A DNA stretch of 11,614 nt from Scatosoma sp045128175 (GTDB taxonomy: Bacteria; Bacillota; Clostridia; Christensenellales; Borkfalkiaceae), in NCBI GenBank assembly GCA_045128175.1, contig JBGVRF010000140.1:1-11614 (forward strand), written 5' to 3'. Shown in pieces: positions 1 to 7,144 of the stretch (positions within the stretch are counted from its first letter, which is position 1; every line of letters starts with the position of its first letter). A program made the position numbers and the translations under genes. The notes below the pieces were generated by a model. It saw only the letters and a program-made list of their open reading frames with translations. It did no database searches and was not told where the DNA came from.

Positions 1-18
1 CACACCTGCCCCCTTCAT
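1..18 (-). other. Edge of window downstream of the GH106-like gene
   Basis: After the TAA at 19-21 the minus strand reads ATGAAGGGGGCAGGTGTG. There is no hairpin or T-run here. AAGGGGG could be the ribosome binding site of a further gene in the same operon just beyond the edge. An ATG also follows the stop directly, but six codons are too few to judge. Confidence 0.3.
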
Positions 19-2859
19 TTACTCAGAACGAAGCATTTCGATACGGTCCACACCGAAGGGTACGCTGTGATATTCGTGCGTATATTGGGGCGAGACGCCG
101 TTCTCCCACGAACCTCGCATCGTGAACGTTGTAGGTCCGACTCCCATCGGTTCGTCTATGAAGAAATGATGAGGTCCAAACAAATTGCGTAAGCTGGAAT
201 GTAATACGATCTTGATATCGTTTTTGCCAACCGCCAACAGGGACGTGACGTCTTTCTTTGTATCCAAAGTGAGATTGGTCTCAACGCCGTTGATCGTCAC
301 TTTAGCCATAGCAAACCGACCGTCCAATGTCAAAACGCGGGCGCCCTCACCGTCATATTCGTACGCTCCTTCCAGCGCAAGCTCGCCTTTGAAGAAAGGA
401 TATCCTTTTTTATAATTTTCCGAACTAAGCGCAGGCAGATCTTTTCTCTTCTCGATCGACATATCCGCATTGACGACAAAATCGCCCTTAAGATAAACGT
501 TTTCGATATGCGTATCATAATACAAACAGTTTCGCACACTTTCGGTCGCAAGCGGATCGAACAGAGCAAAATGTACGCCCTCGTGCTGATAATAATCCAC
601 GCTGTATATAAATTCGTTCTCGCCTTCTTCCAACATCTCCGTCACGTCCGCTTCGACAAAATTGACATCGAAAGCGCCGGTCGTAAACGCCACGTCCTTA
701 CCGTTGAGCTTTGCGGAGAGGACCGCCGTCTTTTCCATGATCAGCTTTACGGGCGTCTTCCCGTTTACAGTAAAGATATGGCGAATGTATACTTTTCCTT
801 TATAATCGGCACGAAGCAGTTGTTCGAAGAGTTGCGGCAACGGCATTTTTTTGCCAAAACTTTCCCCGTCGAAGCTGAGCGATGCGTAATCCATCACAAG
901 ATAATTTTCCGTTACGCCCGTGACTCTAAACGCCTCCGTCATGTTTTCAGCCGTCCATGCTTTCTTTTCCGATCGTGCCGTTTCATCCTTTATGAGAATG
1001 AGCCCCTCACATTTTTGCATCGTATACTCGTCGGAAATATTTGTCAATGCAAACGTTTCCAGATCGAGCGCCTTGTACGAATCCGCGACCTCTTTCATCT
1101 CGATCGTCGCCGTATCCGTACGGGAATAGTTTTTAATAAAGATATAATCGCCGATCTCGCCCGTCCTCGAGGTAACGCCGGCATATCCGTCCAAACAGCG
1201 GAATTTTATCTTCGCGCCCGCAACGATCTCATCAAACGTAACGTTGGACGCAAGCAATACTTTCTCCTTCTTCCCGTCCACATATTTAGGAGTAGAAAAC
1301 ATCAACAGCCTACCCGTGTACGCTTTGAGCAGGTCCAACGTCGCGCGAGATACCGTCGGCATAACGGGCATAATGACCGTATCGTACACGCACTGTCCGA
1401 GAATAAGTTTCCCGTCCTCCGCTTTACCGTACTTTTCCAACAGCCACTCGTCTGCCAATTGATACTGCACGCCGTTATCGCGAAGCTGTTTCAACAGCAT
1501 ATTGAAACTGTCCTCTAATTCTTTCACGCTTTCGTAACCGACGCTACGGACGTAATCGAGATAAATGCTACGCATGGGATTGATCAGCAACACGTCGTAA
1601 TTTTCTTTCGTATTCGCAACGATATAGCCAAGCCGCGTGAAATAATCGTTGAACACGCGGAAACCCTCCCACCAATTACCATGTTTGGAGAACACAGGCG
1701 GATGATCGTATTTACCTTGCGCCGCAAGCGAATACGGATACAAATGATGGCACATCAGATCGATACCGTTAAAAAACTGATAATCCCCCAGGCTTTTCAG
1801 TTCCTGCGGCGTAACGTCATACCCCGCGCAACCGAAGGTTTCCGTCAGCGTCTGTTTGATGCCCAGCTGGCTCGCTACGCTCCCGACCTGTTTGGGCGCA
1901 AGCTCGCTGCTGCAATCGCGCCCAAGACAATCCATTCCGGGGATATGCTCGTATTCATACGAAGGCATACAGCCCGCGCCGCCCCACATCTGCGTATGTA
2001 GACTGACCTCCTCCACCGAGTGTCCCGTCAGCTTACAGCCGTGCGCGTCGCACCAATCGTACAGTTTTTTATAGAAATTAAGGGTATACAATTCATTCAT
2101 GATACGGTAGTACCGCTGTCTGAAGGGATAGCCGTGTTCGTCCTTTTGCAGGAACAAATATACCAACCCGTCGTCGCGGATATCTTTTCCGTATTTTTCC
2201 TTATATGCCGCGGCAGCCGCACGTGTGTACGGCGTGCCCCAACGGTAATATTGCGGCTCGTCCGTGAAGAACCCGACCAGCTCCTTGCCGAAGCTGTCTG
2301 CAAAACGTTTATAATATTCCTCGTGCGTCTGACGAATGAATTCGTCTACGACCTCGGGGTTGAGGATATCGGAGTTTGCGGGGCTGGTGCGAAGATATAC
2401 GCAATGATATTCGTCTACCCCGACGAGATTACCGTGTAAACGGATGAAACCCGCCGTCGTACGTTCGTATACAGCAAACGCAGTCTCGTCGTATTCGCTC
2501 TTTACTTCATATTCTAAAAACTGTGCGCGATAGGATTCGTTTTCCAACAGTTTGCCGCCAACAAAGCCGCTCGGCCAACCGTTTTCATCGTAGATCCACG
2601 CATTCATACCCAGCTCTTTCGCCTTTTTCAGACACGCGTCTACGCAAGAGAACCATTTTTCGCCGAGATACTCCGTCTTTAACCCCGTACGTGCGTGCAT
2701 GATAAAGCCGCCCATCCCTGCTTCCTTCATCTCTTCGATCTGCTTCACGAGAATATCCTCGTCCAATTCGTTATTCCAGCTCCAGAAGGGGATCGCCTGA
2801 TAATCAGTCAGGTCGCCTTTCAATGCATCCTGCAATTTTGCCGTCGACTGTTCGTTCAT
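19..2859 (-). CDS. GH106-like glycoside hydrolase (alpha-L-rhamnosidase superfamily), cytoplasmic
   Basis: 946 aa. AAGGAG (2868-2873) lies 8 nt before the ATG. The N-terminal half matches the GH106-like pattern: PFWSWNNELDE at 24-34, GGFIMHARTGLKTEYL at 50-65, and a WIYDENGWPSGFVGG stretch at 88-102. FFTDEP follows at 197-202, GHSVEE at 279-284 and TETFG at 339-343. Glu201, Glu283 and Glu340 are candidate active-site acids, but I cannot assign roles. Residues about 395-620 form a second alpha/beta region. Two jelly-roll domains close the protein, at about 685-760 and 815-946, the last with RNLFGPHH at 891-898. There is no signal peptide. The gene sits 15 nt behind the GH78 gene with its ribosome binding site overlapping that stop region, so the two are co-expressed. 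It probably removes rhamnose in a linkage or context the GH78 enzyme does not handle; specificity is inferred, and characterised GH106 members may be distant. Confidence 0.8.
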   Translation of the reverse strand: MNEQSTAKLQDALKGDLTDYQAIPFWSWNNELDEDILVKQIEEMKEAGMGGFIMHARTGLKTEYLGEKWFSCVDACLKKAKELGMNAWIYDENGWPSGFVGGKLLENESYRAQFLEYEVKSEYDETAFAVYERTTAGFIRLHGNLVGVDEYHCVYLRTSPANSDILNPEVVDEFIRQTHEEYYKRFADSFGKELVGFFTDEPQYYRWGTPYTRAAAAAYKEKYGKDIRDDGLVYLFLQKDEHGYPFRQRYYRIMNELYTLNFYKKLYDWCDAHGCKLTGHSVEEVSLHTQMWGGAGCMPSYEYEHIPGMDCLGRDCSSELAPKQVGSVASQLGIKQTLTETFGCAGYDVTPQELKSLGDYQFFNGIDLMCHHLYPYSLAAQGKYDHPPVFSKHGNWWEGFRVFNDYFTRLGYIVANTKENYDVLLINPMRSIYLDYVRSVGYESVKELEDSFNMLLKQLRDNGVQYQLADEWLLEKYGKAEDGKLILGQCVYDTVIMPVMPTVSRATLDLLKAYTGRLLMFSTPKYVDGKKEKVLLASNVTFDEIVAGAKIKFRCLDGYAGVTSRTGEIGDYIFIKNYSRTDTATIEMKEVADSYKALDLETFALTNISDEYTMQKCEGLILIKDETARSEKKAWTAENMTEAFRVTGVTENYLVMDYASLSFDGESFGKKMPLPQLFEQLLRADYKGKVYIRHIFTVNGKTPVKLIMEKTAVLSAKLNGKDVAFTTGAFDVNFVEADVTEMLEEGENEFIYSVDYYQHEGVHFALFDPLATESVRNCLYYDTHIENVYLKGDFVVNADMSIEKRKDLPALSSENYKKGYPFFKGELALEGAYEYDGEGARVLTLDGRFAMAKVTINGVETNLTLDTKKDVTSLLAVGKNDIKIVLHSSLRNLFGPHHFFIDEPMGVGPTTFTMRGSWENGVSPQYTHEYHSVPFGVDRIEMLRSE

Positions 2860-2874
2860 ATTTCTATCTCCTTT

Positions 2875-4500
2875 TTATTTCACGATCTTTACTTCTACGC
2901 CTTCGGGCGCGGAAACGCTTGTTTTTACTTCACCGTTTTCCTGTAAGGTGTGTTCGATCTTCACTACGCCATAGGGCGTAGGCAACGTCGCCCTGATATG
3001 CTTCAAACCGCTCATATGCGGCTGAATTGTAATTCGTCTCATACCTGCCCCCACCGTTTTGACACCGACGACCGTTTCCATAAGGTAGGGAATGACGCCG
3101 GCCGACCAGCCGTGACAGAAGCTATGACGGAATCCAATATAACAAAACGCGCCGTAATCGCCGTGAATATCAACCTGACCTTCTTTGGGCAACTCGTCGA
3201 TGCGGGAAGCGTTTTTAAGCCATTCGAGATCAAAATCTTCCCAGAACGTCGTCGCGCCGACGGAGAGCATACCGCCATAATATTCCTTCATCATATTCAG
3301 CGCCGTTTCATATTCACCGTATTCACCGATCGCCGTCAAAATGGGATAGGACATGAAAGTAGACAGACCTTTTGCACCGCCTCGAAGCAACGTTTCCTTA
3401 TTATTTTCCGATCTATCCCCCGCCCATACGCCAATCGCTGCGATCTGCTTATAATCGCGGACGACGTACGTCTTTTTCGCAAGACGCGCCAAAATATCCT
3501 CGCACAGCGACACGTCCTCTTCGTATTCTTTTAAAAACTCCGCCGTCTTTTCCATGGCGATCTTGGTCAGATACGACATACCTGCCAACACCTCGGTTTT
3601 CTTTTCCGACGGCTCGCCCTCCACCCAAGTGGACGGCCAATCGATAAAGTTGCTCGGATACGTCGTTTCTCCGCTCTCCGAAACGTGCTCGGAAACCTGC
3701 TTTACAAGCGCCTTGATATAGGGCAGGTATTTGACGAACGCGTTTTTATCCCCATTTACACGGTATTCGTCGCGGAGAATAATCAACCACCAAAGCGAAT
3801 ATGCAGGCATACCTGCCATCCACTTGGGAAGGGGCGTTTCCTCCATTGCGAAATCGAGCGAGTTCACCGTTTCGGGTACGTCGCCAAACAAGCAATGCGC
3901 CGTGCGCATTTCAGGATAAAGATCCCCGATCCAAACAAGTCTATCGCGCTTTACGCCGTCCCAAAAATATCCGTTCTGGAGGCAGAGCCGCAACGTATAC
4001 GCCGCCGTGTTCCAAATATCGTTGACCAGCGCGTCGTCGCAGGTAAACGAGCCGAGCTCTTCCCTCGTATCCATATCGCATCTCACGACAACAGATTTGA
4101 TCTGCAATTCCGCGTCCTCGGAAAGACTGTCGATGCGGATAAAACGGAATCCTGACTGTCCGAACGTCATGTCTGAATAATTTTGCAGCTCCACGCAAAT
4201 ATCACGCAAAGAATGGTCGTTCGTCGCGTTTTTCTTACCCCCGAGTTCTGCGCAGGCCTCGCTTACCGATTCACCGAAGCGGATACGCACCCGACCGTTG
4301 CTCGCGTGAAAAGTGAGAATACGAGCCCCCCCCGAAGTTTCCTTGCCGAAATCGAGCACCACGTATGCCTTTCCTTTAAATACGGCAAGATTACGCTCGC
4401 CCAACCCTATCTGTAACGCCTTTTTATTAAGTAATGCTTCGGCGTTTTCCACACCTTCTTGCATTACGATCTTTACGGGATATATACAGTTCATAAGCAT
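2875..4500 (-). CDS. Alpha-L-rhamnosidase, GH78, cytoplasmic
   Basis: 541 aa, hydrolysing terminal alpha-L-rhamnose from oligosaccharides or glycosides. Residues 45-145 form the beta-sandwich that precedes the barrel in GH78 (YVVLDFGKETSGG at 46-58). Residues about 150-475 are the (alpha/alpha)6 catalytic barrel. Its signature is at 181-193 (DGVKRDRLVWIGD), where Asp181, Asp186 and Asp193 have the spacing of the conserved acidic residues; the middle one is often Glu. TTFWED places Glu421 as the second catalytic carboxylate, and HGWSAG (463-468) is also typical. Residues 476-541 form the C-terminal beta domain. It is shorter than many GH78 enzymes, which carry extra N-terminal beta domains. 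There is no signal peptide, so it should act on imported oligosaccharides. It is the first gene after a strong promoter and lies 15 nt before the GH106-like gene. Codons 56-59 contain a run of eight G residues, in frame here. Confidence 0.9.
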   Translation of the reverse strand: MLMNCIYPVKIVMQEGVENAEALLNKKALQIGLGERNLAVFKGKAYVVLDFGKETSGGARILTFHASNGRVRIRFGESVSEACAELGGKKNATNDHSLRDICVELQNYSDMTFGQSGFRFIRIDSLSEDAELQIKSVVVRCDMDTREELGSFTCDDALVNDIWNTAAYTLRLCLQNGYFWDGVKRDRLVWIGDLYPEMRTAHCLFGDVPETVNSLDFAMEETPLPKWMAGMPAYSLWWLIILRDEYRVNGDKNAFVKYLPYIKALVKQVSEHVSESGETTYPSNFIDWPSTWVEGEPSEKKTEVLAGMSYLTKIAMEKTAEFLKEYEEDVSLCEDILARLAKKTYVVRDYKQIAAIGVWAGDRSENNKETLLRGGAKGLSTFMSYPILTAIGEYGEYETALNMMKEYYGGMLSVGATTFWEDFDLEWLKNASRIDELPKEGQVDIHGDYGAFCYIGFRHSFCHGWSAGVIPYLMETVVGVKTVGAGMRRITIQPHMSGLKHIRATLPTPYGVVKIEHTLQENGEVKTSVSAPEGVEVKIVK

Positions 4501-4504
4501 TTTT

Positions 4505-4508
4505 CCTC
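4505..4508 (-). promoter_or_regulatory. Ribosome binding site with two possible starts for the GH78 gene
   Basis: The only purine-rich motif ahead of the gene is GAGG, which is 4 nt from the ATG at 4500 and 10 nt from a second ATG at 4494 (Met3). Neither spacing is ideal. The first is used here; starting at Met3 would remove only two residues and would not change the protein's function. Confidence 0.6.
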
Positions 4509-4524
4509 ATTTTGTTTTTCATCT

Positions 4525-4543
4525 TTTTCGGCGTGACCGAAAA
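4525..4543 (-). promoter_or_regulatory. Inverted repeat in the leader, candidate operator or mRNA hairpin
   Basis: TTTTCGG and CCGAAAA form a perfect 7-bp inverted repeat around a 5-nt TCACG centre. It lies about 15 nt downstream of the predicted transcription start and about 25 nt before the rhamnosidase start. Its place just after a consensus promoter suits a repressor operator acting by roadblock, or a short 5' hairpin stabilising the mRNA. No T-run follows it, so attenuation is less likely. No regulator gene is visible in the window to pair with it. Confidence 0.5.
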
Positions 4544-4563
4544 TACAAATTTTTATACATTTG

Positions 4564-4592
4564 ATTATACACGATTACTCGACTTTTGTCAA
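4564..4592 (-). promoter_or_regulatory. Consensus sigma-A promoter for the rhamnosidase operon
   Basis: On the minus strand TTGACA (4587-4592) and TATAAT (4564-4569) are separated by exactly 17 bp (4570-4586). Both hexamers match the vegetative consensus perfectly, and the region is A/T-rich. Transcription should start near 4556-4558, giving a leader of about 57 nt before the rhamnosidase start. Together with the terminator just upstream, this makes the two rhamnosidase-type genes an independent unit. A promoter this strong in a catabolic locus implies that control comes from a repressor or a leader element. Confidence 0.9.
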
Positions 4593-4651
4593 ATGAAATA
4601 GCAGTTTATTACAACAGAAACACTTGCATTTTTCACAGGTTTTTACACGTT

Positions 4652-4689
4652 GAAAAAGCAGATCCCGACGATCTTGCATCATCGGGATC
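4652..4689 (-). terminator. Rho-independent terminator of the surface-protein operon
   Basis: Thirty bases after the surface-protein stop, the minus strand forms a 12-bp stem (GATCCCGATGAT pairing with ATCGTCGGGATC, one G-U pair) with a 5-nt GCAAG loop at 4661-4689. TGC and five T residues follow. No comparable T-run lies on the other side, so it acts on the minus-strand transcript. It separates the surface genes from the rhamnosidase genes. Confidence 0.92.
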
Positions 4690-4718
4690 CGAAGAGTAAA
4701 AGAAACAATTCAAAAAAC

Positions 4719-7079
4719 TTAGTCTTCTTTCTTTTTAAGAACGATCGCTGCCGCGCCAAGCACTACGGGAGCCGCCACTGTAAGCGTAAGCGCCGAACCG
4801 AAACAGTTGACACTACCGAGCGAGGTTTTATCTTCCGAAATTTTTTCAGAATCGGATGTCTCGGGTTCGGAAGTCTCAGTCTCAGAGGTCTCGAGCTCGG
4901 AAGTCTCAGTCTCAGAGGTCTCGGGCTCGGACGTCACGGGAGGTTCGGGTTCGCTTACGGTGATAGTTACTTCGTTGGAAACAACGTCGCCGATCTTCGC
5001 CGTAATCTTCACTGTACCTGCCTTAACAGCCGTTACAACGCCTTCCGCGGATACGGTTGCAACCGTTTCGTCGGAAGAGTTGTAAACGATCGCGCCGGTC
5101 GCCGCCGCGGGAGCGGGCGTAGCCGTCAAGGTAGCCGTTTCACCGACTACAAGCGTTTCTTTATCTGCGGAAAGCGCGATGCTTTCAGCCGCAACCGAGT
5201 AGGTCGTGGAAGCCGCTACGTCGCCGCTTGCGGGCGTATACTTGATGGTGACATCATAATCAAGGTACGCGCCGTTGAAGAAGGTTAAGCCTTTCTTGAG
5301 AACGATCTCGATCGCATCGTTGCCGCTCCAGCCGTTGGAAACTGCGCTACCGATTCTGATACGGTTCGCCACGCCGTCCACAGAGAAGATGTGGCACTGA
5401 TACAGGCTGGATTTCGCTTCCGCGCCGGAAAGCCCCGCCCAATATTCCGCCATCGATTTACCGTTGATATATACGTTGTTGATAAAGCTCAAGGTCGCGC
5501 CCGAGGATGCGAAATCATCACCCATATCTACGGGATATGCCGCCGCGGGCAACGTTTTGAGATATTCGGGATGGAAGTTGTACGCCAAAAGCTGTTTGGT
5601 CGCAATCGCTTCGTTAAAGTTGATATACAAGCAAGCGTTTGCGCCGCCGTCGATCACTTCGAATGCATCAACGCTTGCCACGGACAAAGCCTGCGTCTTT
5701 TCGATCGCATAGGGCTCGATCGTCGACCAGTAGCCAAGTCCACTGATATAATATCTTACGACGTCGTTTTCAAGATAGTTACCGGAAGCAAACGCGATAT
5801 CCTTGCCGACCTTTACGCTGAAGTTAGCGCCGTCTTTGATGATATTGCTGTCCTTTACGACCGTAACGGTGAGGCCAGTGCCGTACGCGGAAAGAGAGAT
5901 CGCGGGGATCTTCTCACCGTCGTTATCCTCTGCCGTTACCTCGTTATTCCAATCGTAAACGCTCTTACCGTCAATATAGATGTTCTTCGAGTACGCTTCG
6001 TTCGCTTCCAAATCCGCAAGCTCGTCACTGCTTACCCGAAGGTCAAAATTTGCCGTGAATTCGTACGTTGCGGGCATCAAAGCGCCTGCTTCGTTCGTCT
6101 TCACCTCAGTGATACCACCGATCGAAAGAGGCTCGGGATTGGTGGATTTTCTGATCCAGCCCGATTCTGCGGTATATTCGGCCGTAAAGGTTTCCGTGAT
6201 GTAGCCGTGATAGGTTTGATTTGCATAAGAAGGCGTACTGCCCCAGCTCCCGACTGCGTTTGCAGGACAATGCAATCCTTCGAGGATCGTCACCGTATCG
6301 CCGACCGAGAACGAGAAACCGGTATTGGGATAGATGTAGAAATTACCGCTCATCATATGCACGTCAAACTGCGATCCCAGCACTTCGCCGTTATAAAGGA
6401 TATACCCTGCAACCTCTACCCAGTCTTCCGAATTGGTATAATTGTGATCGTTTCCGCTGTCGGGAAATTGACCGTTCAGGTTGGTCTTCAACGATTCGCC
6501 GTTGCCCATACCCGCGGCAATTTCCGTGACCTTGACCTTCGGCTCTGCTTCTTTGTTTAACTCGGTCTGATTTACCCATTCGGTACCCGTCCACTTCAAC
6601 ACGACCGTTTCGCCAAGATAATCCTTATACGAAGCGATCGCCTCACCGTCGTTCGTCACGACGGGGAAATGCAAGCCCTTTTGGAACATGATCGTATCCC
6701 CTTCCGTAAGCGTCGTGCCCGCTTGAGCATAGAACCATAACATATTGCTTCTCATATGTATATCAAAATAACATCCCACCGAGTTTTTACTGACCTTCTC
6801 CTTGTTGTAAAAGATATAGTCCCCGATCTCGGTGCCGTTCGTAATAGCCGTACCGTTACCTGTTCTGCCTTCAAGATCGAAGTATACGCACGCAACCGTG
6901 CTATATTCTTGCGTGATCTTCGTGACCTTGATATCACTGCGTTCTGTCGCCGTTTCTTCCGCAATCGCTACCGTCGCGTTATCGTACGCGTTCGAGATCG
7001 CGCTTGCGCCGGCTACGCCGATGCTTGCCACCATTGCAATACTCAATGCTGCAACCAAAAGTTTCTTCATTTTTGCCAT
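4719..7079 (-). CDS. Exported cell-surface repeat protein with Big_2-like domain, TSE-rich spacer and Cys-containing C-terminal anchor
   Basis: 786 aa from the ATG at 7079. Residues 1-27 are a signal peptide (AKMKK, hydrophobic core, AGASA). The ectodomain holds four divergent modules of about 120-150 residues. Modules 1 (about 50-170) and 2 (about 181-312) share YI-x-YN, FD-(I/V)-HM, GDT and GLH-x-P. Modules 3 (about 320-455) and 4 (about 466-616) share (I/V)YI-(D/N)-GKS and a G-x-YL-x-x-DV-x-x-Y end. Residues 630-709 are a Big_2-type bacterial Ig-like domain, with ETLVVGETATL, DETVATVSAEGVVTAVKAGT and KITAKIGDVVS. A Thr/Ser/Glu spacer (716-748) is followed by NCFGS (Cys759), a hydrophobic stretch at about 762-781, and final KKKED. 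No LPXTG is present. It is the last gene before the terminator, 65 nt after a surface protein with a similar tail. Surface glycan binding or adhesion is inferred; no enzyme motif is seen, and the module family is not one I recognise. Confidence 0.75.
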   Translation of the reverse strand: MAKMKKLLVAALSIAMVASIGVAGASAISNAYDNATVAIAEETATERSDIKVTKITQEYSTVACVYFDLEGRTGNGTAITNGTEIGDYIFYNKEKVSKNSVGCYFDIHMRSNMLWFYAQAGTTLTEGDTIMFQKGLHFPVVTNDGEAIASYKDYLGETVVLKWTGTEWVNQTELNKEAEPKVKVTEIAAGMGNGESLKTNLNGQFPDSGNDHNYTNSEDWVEVAGYILYNGEVLGSQFDVHMMSGNFYIYPNTGFSFSVGDTVTILEGLHCPANAVGSWGSTPSYANQTYHGYITETFTAEYTAESGWIRKSTNPEPLSIGGITEVKTNEAGALMPATYEFTANFDLRVSSDELADLEANEAYSKNIYIDGKSVYDWNNEVTAEDNDGEKIPAISLSAYGTGLTVTVVKDSNIIKDGANFSVKVGKDIAFASGNYLENDVVRYYISGLGYWSTIEPYAIEKTQALSVASVDAFEVIDGGANACLYINFNEAIATKQLLAYNFHPEYLKTLPAAAYPVDMGDDFASSGATLSFINNVYINGKSMAEYWAGLSGAEAKSSLYQCHIFSVDGVANRIRIGSAVSNGWSGNDAIEIVLKKGLTFFNGAYLDYDVTIKYTPASGDVAASTTYSVAAESIALSADKETLVVGETATLTATPAPAAATGAIVYNSSDETVATVSAEGVVTAVKAGTVKITAKIGDVVSNEVTITVSEPEPPVTSEPETSETETSELETSETETSEPETSDSEKISEDKTSLGSVNCFGSALTLTVAAPVVLGAAAIVLKKKED
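4861..4932 (-). repeat. 30-bp tandem repeat encoding the TSE-rich spacer
   Basis: Two copies of a 30-bp unit (4861-4890 and 4891-4920) differ at only two bases, and a partial third runs to about 4932. In the coding frame each unit gives a ten-residue block of the type ETSETETSE plus one or two variable residues. The near identity at DNA level suggests recent expansion, and copy number may vary between strains. The spacer probably carries the binding modules through the cell wall. Confidence 0.85.
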
Positions 7080-7087
7080 AAAAGTTT

Positions 7088-7095
7088 CTCCCTTT
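7088..7095 (-). promoter_or_regulatory. Ribosome binding site that fixes the start of the 786-aa surface protein
   Basis: AAAGGGAG on the minus strand lies 8 nt before the ATG at 7077-7079, which opens a classical signal peptide (MAKMKKLL). A longer frame can be drawn back to a TTG at 7146-7148, overlapping the previous stop. It would add 23 residues ahead of a complete signal peptide and across this Shine-Dalgarno sequence, so the start at 7079 is preferred. Confidence 0.9.
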
Positions 7096-7109
7096 AAATA
7101 TTTTATTTC

Positions 7110-7123
7110 TACGGTTTCCCGTA
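7110..7123 (-). other. Small GNRA-loop hairpin in the intergenic gap
   Basis: On the minus strand the sequence reads TACGG-GAAA-CCGTA, a 5-bp stem closed by a GAAA tetraloop. It sits in the 65-nt gap between the two surface-protein genes, upstream of the ribosome binding site of the second. No T-run follows, only an A/T-rich stretch, so it is not a convincing terminator. It could be an mRNA stability or processing element, or chance. Confidence 0.3.
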
Positions 7124-7144
7124 TAATTTTCTTGATAACGCAGA

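Noticed and set aside
508..1518. A 336-codon plus-strand open frame inside the GH106-like gene
   Set aside because: It is a shadow of the C-terminal domains of a well-supported enzyme gene, with a basic, low-complexity translation and no recognisable motif.
4650..4860. A 212-codon plus-strand frame starting at 4650 with Gly/Leu/Ser repeats
   Set aside because: It crosses the terminator hairpin and then reads the antisense of the TSE spacer, so its repeats only mirror the DNA repeat on the real gene.
4861..4932. Short direct repeats considered as a CRISPR-like array
   Set aside because: The units are contiguous with no spacers, are in frame, and encode a TSE-rich protein segment.
5391..6560. 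A 389-codon plus-strand open frame opposite the 786-aa surface protein
   Set aside because: Same antisense composition. It lies wholly within a minus-strand gene with clear repeats and an Ig-like domain.
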